In this document: piece after piece, positions 7,730-16,600 of the stretch | How positions within the stretch are numbered: the first letter of the stretch is position 1 | Layout: every line of letters starts with the position of its first letter | IMG/VR virus record: IMGVR_UViG_3300042308_001371 | Location: 17,766 to 81,765 of that record | Reading direction: 5' to 3' (one strand) | DNA length: 64,000 bases | From: a virus | Notes under the pieces: generated by a model | The model's input: only the letters and a program-made list of their open reading frames with translations | Database searches by the model: none | What the model was told of the DNA's origin: nothing | Translations under genes and position numbers: made by a program

Positions 7730-10234
7730 ATGGCCCAGCAAATTAAAAAGAAGTTTATCCAAAACGACGCAGTCGATGGACAAAAACTCAAACTTCAAAA
7801 AGACCAATCAATTCGTGGTCAGAAACAGGACGGATCAGAAGTCGAATTACTAAAAATGGATGGTAGCGATAAGCTAGTATCTGGTGGACAAGAGCTTGCT
7901 TTTAAAGAAGTTGTAGACGCTCAAGTTTCAGATCTTCAAGATAAACTTGATTCTGAAGAAGCTTCTCGTATTTCTGGAGATGAAACGCTTCAGTCAAATT
8001 TGAATGTTGAACAGTCTGCTAGAGAACAAGCTGATCAAGGTCTTCAATCTTCAATTAGTTCTGAAGAGGCTCGTGCTGAAAGTGAAGAATCTCGTATTGA
8101 ATCTAAATTAGATAGCATGATTGTTTCTGAAGAGTCTGCTCGTGAAAGTGCGGATCAAGGCTTGCAGTCTCAAATTAACACAGAAAAAGGTCGCGTTGAC
8201 GCTATCCTTTTAGCTTCTGATGCTGATAAAGATTCATTTGCTGAAATCGTTCAATTGATTAACTCTGTTGATACTGAGAATGATTCTGCTTTTGGTTCTT
8301 ACGTTCTTTCAAATAATGCAGCTTTAGCTTCTGAAGTTTCTTCTCGTGAGCAAGGTGATCAAGATCTTCAGTCTAACATTGATGCCGAAGAGTCTCGTGC
8401 TAGTGACGAAGAATCTCGTATTGAGTCTAAGTTTGACGGTATGCTCGCTTCTGAAGAAGCTGCTCGTATTGCTGGTGACTCTGCTGAGCAAACTCGGGCT
8501 ATGGGTATTGAATCTAGCTTACAATCTCAGATTACTCAAGAAGTTTCTGATAGACAATCTGCTATTTCTAGCGAAGAATCTGCTCGTCAGTCTGCAGACT
8601 CTAGCTTACAGTCTAGCTTAAATTCTGAAATTTCTGATCGCCAAGCTGCGGTTTCTGCTGAAGCTTCTGCTCGTCAAGCTGCAGATTCAGATCTTCAATC
8701 TCAACATGATGATCTCGATGGTTATGCTCAAGATGTTCGCTCTGACTTGGATGATCTAGATGGTTATGCTCAAGACATTCGTTCTGATTTAGATCAGGAA
8801 ATTGTTGATAGAGCTGCGGCGGTCTCTGCTGAAGCTTCTGCTAGACAATCTGCTGATTCTAGCTTACAATCTAGTCTGAGTTCAGAAGTTAGTCGTGCTC
8901 AATCTGCTGAGTCTACTGAGCAAGCTGCTCGTATTGCAGGAGATGCTTCTTTACAAAGCTCTTTAGATTCTGAAATTTCTTCTAGACAATCAGCTGATTC
9001 TCAACTTCAGTCTAATATTGATTCAGAACAAGCTGCTCGTATTGCTGGGGATTCTTCTACTTTACAATCTTCTAAAGATTATACAGATGGAAAAATCTCT
9101 CTTGTAATGAGTAATTTGGATACGGAAGCTCTAGATTCATTAGTTGAAATTGTTACAGCTTTCCAAAATGCCGACGGTGATTTGAACGATACAATTTCTA
9201 GTTTATCTTCTGCTGCTTCTTCTGCACTTGCTGCTGAGCAAGCTGCTAGAATTTCTGGAGATGAGTCACTTCAATCAAATCTTGATGCTGAATCTGATCG
9301 TGCTATGTCTAAAGAATCTGAATTAGAAGATTCTATTGATTCTGAACAGTCTAGAGCTATGGACGCTGAGAGTTTGATTCAATCGAATCTCGATGCTTAT
9401 TCTCTTCAGAATGACATTAATCTCAATTCTATCCATGAGCAAATGCAAATCAATGATGAGCGTGCTGGTGCAGCAGAAGAAGGTCTCCGAACCGAACTTG
9501 AAGCTGAAATTGAGCGCGCAATGGCTGCTGAGCAAGGTCTTGAAGACAACAAAATGAATCGCGGCGGTGATTCAGTAGAAGGTGAATACTTCTTTGATGA
9601 TGGTGAGGGTGTTGTCTCTTCTATTTTGGGAACTGGATTTAAGGTTGAACAAGATCTTGGATATAAAGTTCTTAAAACTGAAATTAAGTCAGATAGAATT
9701 AACTTTAGCTCTCAGAATGGTAGCTTAGTTGTTTCTGGTGATCAGATTGCTCTTTCTCACATTGTTCCAGAAGCATCAGGACTTCCTGAAGCTGGCTTTG
9801 ATGTATTTGTTGGTACTGACAACAATACTATGCGTATGGGACAATTTTATAACTATGAAGGCGTAACACAGCCTTATCTTCCTGTTGAAGGACATGAGTT
9901 TACTGTTAAAGCTTATGTTGATCAGCAAGATTCAGCATTGTCTGACAGAATTACAGCTCTTGAAGTTCAAACTGATGGTCCTTACTTTCAAAAACAAAAG
10001 TTTGTTATTGACGAAACTTCTGAGTTAAGTTCTATTGAGCTTTCTCATGAGTGTATGGAAAATTCACTTACTGTTTGTGTTGGTCGTTTGATGGTTCACA
10101 AAGACGAAGATTACTCTGTTTCAGTTGTAGACGGTAAATCCGTTCTGACATGGATGGGTGATTTTGCTCAAGGTGAATCTGAAGGTATCGAAGAAGGCGA
10201 TGTAATTTTTGTTACATTCGCTAGAGAAGTTTAA
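7730..10234 (+). CDS. coiled-coil fibre protein rich in Ser/Gln/Ala/Glu repeats
   Basis: An 834-residue fibre. About residues 60-610 are dominated by degenerate repeats of the type ARQSADSSLQSSL-SEISDRQ, which predict a long trimeric coiled coil. The stretches ADKDSFAEIVQLINSVDTEN and LDTEALDSLVEIVTAFQ resemble spacer motifs of other phage fibres. The C-terminal 80 residues form a beta domain (LTVCVGRLMVHKDEDYSV) like that of the 125-residue gene upstream. Codon choice is strikingly biased to TCT, GCT, CGT and CAA compared with neighbours, as in highly expressed genes. AAGGAG is the ribosome site and a strong terminator follows. Confidence 0.85.
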   Translation: MAQQIKKKFIQNDAVDGQKLKLQKDQSIRGQKQDGSEVELLKMDGSDKLVSGGQELAFKEVVDAQVSDLQDKLDSEEASRISGDETLQSNLNVEQSAREQADQGLQSSISSEEARAESEESRIESKLDSMIVSEESARESADQGLQSQINTEKGRVDAILLASDADKDSFAEIVQLINSVDTENDSAFGSYVLSNNAALASEVSSREQGDQDLQSNIDAEESRASDEESRIESKFDGMLASEEAARIAGDSAEQTRAMGIESSLQSQITQEVSDRQSAISSEESARQSADSSLQSSLNSEISDRQAAVSAEASARQAADSDLQSQHDDLDGYAQDVRSDLDDLDGYAQDIRSDLDQEIVDRAAAVSAEASARQSADSSLQSSLSSEVSRAQSAESTEQAARIAGDASLQSSLDSEISSRQSADSQLQSNIDSEQAARIAGDSSTLQSSKDYTDGKISLVMSNLDTEALDSLVEIVTAFQNADGDLNDTISSLSSAASSALAAEQAARISGDESLQSNLDAESDRAMSKESELEDSIDSEQSRAMDAESLIQSNLDAYSLQNDINLNSIHEQMQINDERAGAAEEGLRTELEAEIERAMAAEQGLEDNKMNRGGDSVEGEYFFDDGEGVVSSILGTGFKVEQDLGYKVLKTEIKSDRINFSSQNGSLVVSGDQIALSHIVPEASGLPEAGFDVFVGTDNNTMRMGQFYNYEGVTQPYLPVEGHEFTVKAYVDQQDSALSDRITALEVQTDGPYFQKQKFVIDETSELSSIELSHECMENSLTVCVGRLMVHKDEDYSVSVVDGKSVLTWMGDFAQGESEGIEEGDVIFVTFAREV

Positions 10235-10245
10235 TATATTTTAAT

Positions 10246-10269
10246 GGAGGGGAGAAATCCCCTCTTTTT
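10246..10269 (+). terminator. rho-independent terminator after the coiled-coil fibre
   Basis: Stem GAGGGG/CCCCTC (10247-10252 with 10259-10264), a six-base loop AGAAAT and a run of five T. It lies 12 bases after the fibre stop codon. The next gene begins soon after without a visible new promoter, so some read-through is likely. Confidence 0.85.
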
Positions 10270-10288
10270 ACTTTTTTAAGGAGACTAT

Positions 10289-11890
10289 ATGTCTACATTT
10301 TATGTGCGGAAAAACGGGTCAGGTACGCACACTGACATTCAAAGTGCTTTTGTTCAAGCAGTATCTGGTGACACAATTGATATCGAATCTGGAGTTTTTG
10401 AGGAGAATGTCGATTTTTATAAATCAGGAATTACTCTAAAAGGTGCTGGAAAAAATCTAACGGAAATTAAAGGCATACAAGAGGCAACCGTAACTAAAAC
10501 TACCTCATGGTTGCTTGGTGCAACATCTTTATCGTTTCCCGGTGGTACTTCTGGTTTTATTGTTGGAAGATTCCTATCAGGCGTTGGCTTGGCGACAAAC
10601 ACTAGAATTACGTCAGTTTCTCCTACGTCTATTACGCTTTCAGCAGCAGCTACTGTTGCTAAAACAAACCAAACTGTTTCTATGCCTTTGGTTCCTTCAA
10701 CTATCGTTGTTCGTGGTGCAAACCATGTAATTCAGGATTTAAAGATCACTGCCCCTCAAGCACTAGAATCAAGATGTCTTGCAGATAACGCGGCTATCTT
10801 TTTTAGAACCGCTGGTAACGGGGAAGCCCCTGCTACTGGGTATATTCTCCAAGATTGTATTATTGAAGCAAGAGGTGAATCAGCTATCGTGACCGATTAT
10901 AGTTCTTTCGTAGGAAGTGGGATTATTCGCAGAAACACAGTCCAAGGTCAAACCTTTGTTGGCGCATCTGCTGCTCAGGTTCCTTCTTTTGGAACAATGT
11001 CGAAGTCTGGTACAGTTTTATCAGCTAGAACTATTCGCTTTAGTGAAATGAGTGGTATTACTGCCCCTCATGCTGGTAACTCGCAAGGTAGTGAGATTAC
11101 CCCGGGTCTTCGTGTAGTTTCTATTAGCGGAGATGTGGTAACTGTTTCTGCTAACATTCCTGATGCGGTCAATACTGTAAGAGCTTTCTCTTTTGGTAAC
11201 GTACAGTTCAACTTTCCAAACGTAGCTAGACAATTAGTAGTTATCCAAAGTGTTAACATGGCTACTCAGTTTTTGAGCAATACTGTAAAGGGAGCGACCG
11301 GAAGCGGATTCTCTTACAATACGGCAGCAACTATTGATACAGCCAATGCAACTATCACGAGCAATACTTTCAATGGTAGCTTTAAGTATGGTTATGCTCT
11401 TAGAGCCAGAGGAGCAGGGTCAAGCGTTAATAATAACGTAAACTACTCCTTGACTAGTAATCCTAACGCAGGGTATCTTATTGGTCCTACAGGAGCGCAA
11501 ACTTCTGGCATGACTATTGGAACAAATAGCTCAATTACTAAAGGTATTGTTGCTAGTACTCAAGCGTCGTCTGGAGAAAAAATCGTATCTGAAATGAGTA
11601 AGGAATTGGTATCTGCCCTTTCTAGCGTTTCCTCAGATGCCGATTTTTCAAGCATCTCTAGTTGGTCAATGGTAAGTTATGTTTTTAAACATAGCGAATC
11701 AAGCAAGAGACTTGTTTCTTCATTTAAATCTTTTGATGGGTTTAAATCAACGGCACTCAAATCGGGTATGGCTTCTGGTCAAAAATTTGAACTACACAAG
11801 ATCATTGTGAAAAATGCTTCAGGTGCTCTTAAGGTTGTGAAAAGATCGGACATTCCAGATGCTTCTAGTTTTGATATTACTTTAAAGTAA
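10289..11890 (+). CDS. beta-helix tail spike-like protein
   Basis: A 533-residue protein. The N-terminal 400 residues show the pattern of pectate-lyase-like right-handed beta-helices: YVRKNGSGTHTDIQSAF, GDTIDIESGVFEENV, GITLKGAGKN, then regularly spaced short turns (ILQDCIIEARGESAIV, GIIRRNTVQGQTFVG). The C-terminal 100 residues are a different, Ser/Lys-rich domain that may trimerise or cap the spike. Catalytic residues for polysaccharide cleavage cannot be assigned from sequence alone. AAGGAG precedes the start and a terminator follows. Confidence 0.8.
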   Translation: MSTFYVRKNGSGTHTDIQSAFVQAVSGDTIDIESGVFEENVDFYKSGITLKGAGKNLTEIKGIQEATVTKTTSWLLGATSLSFPGGTSGFIVGRFLSGVGLATNTRITSVSPTSITLSAAATVAKTNQTVSMPLVPSTIVVRGANHVIQDLKITAPQALESRCLADNAAIFFRTAGNGEAPATGYILQDCIIEARGESAIVTDYSSFVGSGIIRRNTVQGQTFVGASAAQVPSFGTMSKSGTVLSARTIRFSEMSGITAPHAGNSQGSEITPGLRVVSISGDVVTVSANIPDAVNTVRAFSFGNVQFNFPNVARQLVVIQSVNMATQFLSNTVKGATGSGFSYNTAATIDTANATITSNTFNGSFKYGYALRARGAGSSVNNNVNYSLTSNPNAGYLIGPTGAQTSGMTIGTNSSITKGIVASTQASSGEKIVSEMSKELVSALSSVSSDADFSSISSWSMVSYVFKHSESSKRLVSSFKSFDGFKSTALKSGMASGQKFELHKIIVKNASGALKVVKRSDIPDASSFDITLK

Positions 11891-11950
11891 TCAAGGCAAG
11901 ATATTGAGCTAAGAATATGGAATCCTAATTTTAGTATCTTACCTAATGAA

Positions 11951-11974
11951 GGGGGTGGTTTATCCACCCCTTTT
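11951..11974 (+). terminator. rho-independent terminator after the spike gene
   Basis: Stem GGGGTGG/CCACCCC (11952-11958 with 11964-11970), loop TTTAT, followed by TTTTAT. It closes the fibre/spike block before the second late promoter copy. Confidence 0.9.
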
Positions 11975-12032
11975 ATATTCTATAACTCCTTAATTTTATT
12001 GTGTTAAAGTCTAAATTACATTCTTTGGTTAT

Positions 12033-12047
12033 AACACCCTTATAATA
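12033..12047 (+). promoter_or_regulatory. candidate late promoter, copy 2
   Basis: AACACCCTTATAATA, the clearest copy of the late motif, lies between the spike terminator and the next start codon (25 bases upstream). It would drive the neck-protein block. Confidence 0.7.
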
Positions 12048-12071
12048 TGTAGCAATAAGGAGCTGTAAACT

Positions 12072-12470
12072 ATGGAAAAGAAAGCAAAAGCTAAGTCTGC
12101 AATGCTAAAAGAACTTTCAAAGGAGATGTCTGACGATATGTACTCTCCAATGAAGGATATGATTGGCAAAAAAGGTCTTAAGAAAGTATCCGTTATGTCT
12201 GATTCTCCTGAAGGTCTTAAAAAAGGTTTATCAATGGCTGAAAAGCTTATGAAACTTAAAAAAGATCAATCTCCTTCAGAAGATGAAGAAACAGAATCCG
12301 AAGAACAATCTTGCTCCAGTTGTAAAGGAGAGGGTTGTGACATGTGTGAAGAGAAAGAAGAAAGCCCTTCAGACGAATCTGAGGAAAGTGCTTCTCCCGA
12401 ACTTCCAGAAATGTCTCCTTCAGAAATGGAAGCTGTCTACGAGATGCTTAAGAAAAAACTCGGAAAATAA
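12072..12470 (+). CDS. acidic protein with CxxCxGxGCxxC zinc-knuckle motif
   Basis: A 132-residue protein. Residues 1-65 are basic and Lys/Met-rich, and residues 66-110 are Glu/Ser-rich and probably disordered. Between them lies CSSCKGEGCDMC, the cysteine spacing of a DnaJ-type zinc knuckle. The C-terminus is helical (SEMEAVYEMLKKKLGK). It is the first gene after late promoter copy 2, with a clear AAGGAG. A scaffold, chaperone or DNA-binding virion protein is possible; none can be shown. Confidence 0.65.
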   Translation: MEKKAKAKSAMLKELSKEMSDDMYSPMKDMIGKKGLKKVSVMSDSPEGLKKGLSMAEKLMKLKKDQSPSEDEETESEEQSCSSCKGEGCDMCEEKEESPSDESEESASPELPEMSPSEMEAVYEMLKKKLGK

Positions 12471-12482
12471 TTAAGGTTTAAA

Positions 12483-13688
12483 ATGAGTAGTATTTTAAAG
12501 ACTGCAGATTTGATACGAAGTATCAAGCGTAGAGCTATGATACCTACAAGTCAAGAAACATTTACAGACACTGACTTATTAGAAATGGCTACAGAAGAGA
12601 TTAATCTAGGTCTAGTTCCTTTAATTCAAAGAATGCATGAAGAACATTTAGTGTATTATATCGATATTAAACTTGAAATAGGTAAAAAAAGATATCCCAT
12701 TCCCTCTAGAGCACATGGTAATAAATTAAGAGATGTTGCTTTAATTGATGAAAACGAAAATGTTTTTGAAATGCACAGGTATTCATTAAATGAATTATCT
12801 GATTTTTCCAATACTACGGCATATATTAATGCTCGTGGTTTCTACTTAGAAAATAATGATGTTATTCTAACAAATTTTCAAACAAATATAGGTCAGAATT
12901 TACGTATGTATTTTTACATGCGTCCAAATTGTTTAATATTAGAATCTAATGGTGCAGTAATTGAAACTATAACCGATCTGGTAGAAGTAGATAAAATTAC
13001 CCCTGTAACTAAAAGTATAACTTCTCTTACTCCAAGTGGATCTAAAGCTATTATCACATGTCCAGATCATGGAATAAGTAATGGAAAAAAAGTATCCTTG
13101 TCTGGAATTACTCTATCCGACCTAAGTATTTTTAGTGGTATTTATGAAATTTATGTTATTAATTCAAATAGTTTTAGTATTACATCTTCTATTTCTTTAT
13201 CTGGAACTGGCGGTAGTGCTTCATTGATGCTTGATGTAAAAAGTATTAAATTTAAAATATTACCAAGTCATATGGTAGCAGATGACTTATTTGATTTTGT
13301 TCAACATGTATCTCCAAATAAAATTCTATATTATGATATTATAAAAAATGATGTAAGTCCATCGCTAAATACTATGAGTTTTCCTGCTTCTAGTGTTCCA
13401 GATATTCAAATAGGCGATTATACTACTGCTGCGGAAGAGACTATTGTACCCAATATCCCATCAGAATTACATCCAATATTAGCGCAGAGGGTTGCTATTG
13501 CTTGCTTAGAAGCCATGGGTGATGAAAATAACAAGCAATCAGCCGAAAGAAAACTAGCGTCTATGGAAAAAGATGCAGGAACTTTCTTAGATAATAGGGT
13601 TGAAGGTGCGCAGATAAAAATTAAATCAAGACACTCTCCTTTAGTAAATACATTAAATACGCTAGGAAGACGAAATAGAAGGTGGTAA
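12483..13688 (+). CDS. neck protein, tail tubular protein A-like
   Basis: A 401-residue protein. The N-terminus (ADLIRSIKRRAMIPTSQETFT, then TDLLEMATEEINLGLVPLI) and the sequence KKRYPIPSRAHGNKLRDV resemble T7 gp11/P22 gp4-like adaptor proteins, which join portal and tail. An extra beta module is inserted at about residues 175-255 (CPDHGISNGKKVSLSG); the same module recurs several times in the next gene. T7 gp11 is about 196 residues, so this is an enlarged version. It is directly followed by the tubular B-like gene, the conserved order in T7-like phages. Confidence 0.75.
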   Translation: MSSILKTADLIRSIKRRAMIPTSQETFTDTDLLEMATEEINLGLVPLIQRMHEEHLVYYIDIKLEIGKKRYPIPSRAHGNKLRDVALIDENENVFEMHRYSLNELSDFSNTTAYINARGFYLENNDVILTNFQTNIGQNLRMYFYMRPNCLILESNGAVIETITDLVEVDKITPVTKSITSLTPSGSKAIITCPDHGISNGKKVSLSGITLSDLSIFSGIYEIYVINSNSFSITSSISLSGTGGSASLMLDVKSIKFKILPSHMVADDLFDFVQHVSPNKILYYDIIKNDVSPSLNTMSFPASSVPDIQIGDYTTAAEETIVPNIPSELHPILAQRVAIACLEAMGDENNKQSAERKLASMEKDAGTFLDNRVEGAQIKIKSRHSPLVNTLNTLGRRNRRW

Positions 13689-13691
13689 TCA

Positions 13692-16600
13692 GTGCCTATA
13701 TTAACTATAAACCGCGGGCTAGTAACCTCTCCAAATGAGTTGGCAAGGCCTGATGGTGCCGCTGATGTATTGGATAATTGTGTAATCGATTCCGACAATG
13801 TTGTAGAACCTAGAAGAGGCTTTGCGGAGTTTGGAAATGTTACAGATGATGACTCTGTTGTTAAACAATTATTAACATATAAAGGCAGAGTATTACGACA
13901 TTTTGCAAATAAATTAAGTTTTGACTCAACTGGTAATGGATCTTTTTTAAATTTCTCTGGAACTTATAACGAACTGGTATCTAGGCTTAGAATTAGATAT
14001 TTTGAACTTAATTCAAATTTATACTTTACTACTAGTGAAGGGATCAAGAAGATTTCTGCAAAATCTGCAGATGATTTTTCTAATTCTGCGGAATATATAA
14101 CAAAGGCTGGTGGAGTTAAAGCCACTGGTTTAGAGTTAAACTTAGTACCATCCGCTTCAGGATTTCTTCCTGCACAATCTAAGGTAGCTTATAAAGTACT
14201 ATGGGCTAGAAAAGATGTAAACGGTAACATTATACGCGGAGTTCCTAGCTCACGACATGTGATAACAAATACGTCTCAAGATCTAAATGTAGGTGAGAGT
14301 TTTACAGCTACTATATTAGATGCTGGAGCTGGGATACATAAATCCTTCGATGCAACCTCTAGTATTTCTGATGGACCTCAAATTACTTTTTTAGCTGCAG
14401 CAGTAAATATTACAGATAATACAATAGCATTGACCGCGGGTGCAACAGATCATAATTACCAAACAAATGATTTAATAAAATTATTACAAAATGGAGTTAA
14501 CCCATTACCTGTAGGTCTTGCGGTAGGTAACTATTATGTGATTAGAGTAGACACTAATAAAATTAAACTAAAAACAACTACAACTGGATCTGAAGTAGAT
14601 ATAACAAGTGTAGCAGCTGCAGGAACTAGTGGCATTGTAGAAAATACAACTACTGGTAAAACTATAACTATAGCATCGCATGGCTATACTGATGGTACTA
14701 AAGTTAGATTATTTGGTATTTTAGCTAATGAATTAGATAAAACACAAACTTACTATATTAGAAATAAAACTACTAATACTTTTCAATTATCATTAGAACC
14801 TGCTAGTGTTATTATTACCCTAACTAAAAAAGTTGGAACTTCTGAGATTTACAGTGGGATATCTAATAATGATTTTTTCTTATTTGATAGCTTAACTAAT
14901 AAGTTTGCAGTGTGGTTTAATATTTCTGGAACTGATCCATCTCCTACTAGTAGTTTATTACTAGGAAGACAATTAATAGAAATCCCTATATATAATATAA
15001 CACTAAAAAATAAAATAAATTATGCATCAAAAATAGCTGAGATATTATTCTCTATATCGGATGTAGAAATAGAAGTGGCTTCTGAAGTAGTAACAATTAC
15101 CAACAGGGATGGTGGGGATGTATTGGATGCTAGTCAGGGCAGTTTAGATATTACTTATGGTACAATATCTACTGTATATGACGGTCAAACATCTATTGGA
15201 ATTCCTTCTAATACTCAAGTCATTACTACCGTACCAAGTGGGATAAATAGTAAAGACTTCTTTTATGAGGTTTATAGAACTGCGATAACAACTGTTCCTA
15301 CTGGGCTGACTCTTAATGATATAGATCCGGGAGAAGAATTTCAAAAAATATATGAATCTCCTGTAAGTTTAACAGATGTTATTCCATCAGAAGTTACTTT
15401 TGATGATTATATTCCTGAAACTTTTAGAGAAGGTGGATTATATCTATATGTAAATCCTGTAACAGGAGAGAGTGCTCTTCAAGCTAATGAAGCTCCTCCA
15501 ATAGCTCATGATGTTGCTATTTTTAAAGGATCTGCTTTTTATGCTAATACTAAGGAAGTTCATAGACTTCAATTTAGCATGCTTTCAGTATTCCCCTATA
15601 ATTCAGGATCATCTAAGTTGCATGTGGGAAATTCTACAAAAATGAGTACATATACATTTATAGGTCAGAATGAAATAATTCAGTTTACAGCAAAGAAGAA
15701 ATCAGAAACAGTGGGAGGATCTTATTTTGACATATATAATGCCCAAAATAAAATTAAATACAGGACATGGTTTGATAAAGGATCTATAGTTTTTAATTTT
15801 GATCAAACTGCTATAAATAGTACTACTGAGGAAATAACTCTATCTAATCATGGATTTGCTACTAATGATCTTGTGACGATAGATGGAACAACTTTACCGG
15901 GTGGATTATTAAAAAAATCATATTATGCTATAAGAGTAAGCTCTAACACTATTAAATTATCCGATTCTATAAACGGATCTGCAATAAACTTAGATTCATC
16001 TTCTGGTTCTGCATCCATTTCCCACATATCTAAGGCTCCTAGTGTAGACAATTGTCTACTACTAAAAATACCTCTATTACTTCCCATTTATGAAGATACA
16101 GTGGAGGGGTCCGTAGACGCATTTGCTGATGCATTTTTTGACATAAATGATTTTAATATAAACGATAATATCTATCACTTATTTGATTCATTTTATGATA
16201 TTAATGGATCTACTGAAACTATAAACATAAAAAATCATTCATTTTTTAATAATGATCAAGTAACTTTTTCTCAAAATTGTCCTGACGGAATCCTCATAGA
16301 TACTCCCTATTATGTTATAAACAAAACTAATAATAGCTTTGGAATATCGACCTCTATAGGTGGACCTTCAGTAGACATAACCCCCAAGTCTGGAGCAGGA
16401 AAAGTAACCTTTGTAGCACCTAGTTCTATTGTAAAATTAGTTTACACTGATAATGGTGACGTATCTCCAGTAGTTCAATCATCTCCTGTTACAGGATGGT
16501 CAGACCCTCTAGTATTACAACAAGGTGATGGAGAAGATGCTTCTTTAAATCAAGTATTGCTATCTGGGTTATCTTCCCAATCCTTATCTATAGAAGACAC

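Noticed and set aside
8346-8621. 91-codon frame inside the coiled-coil fibre
   Set aside because: Shadow of the repeated TCT/GCT/CGT codons in another frame.
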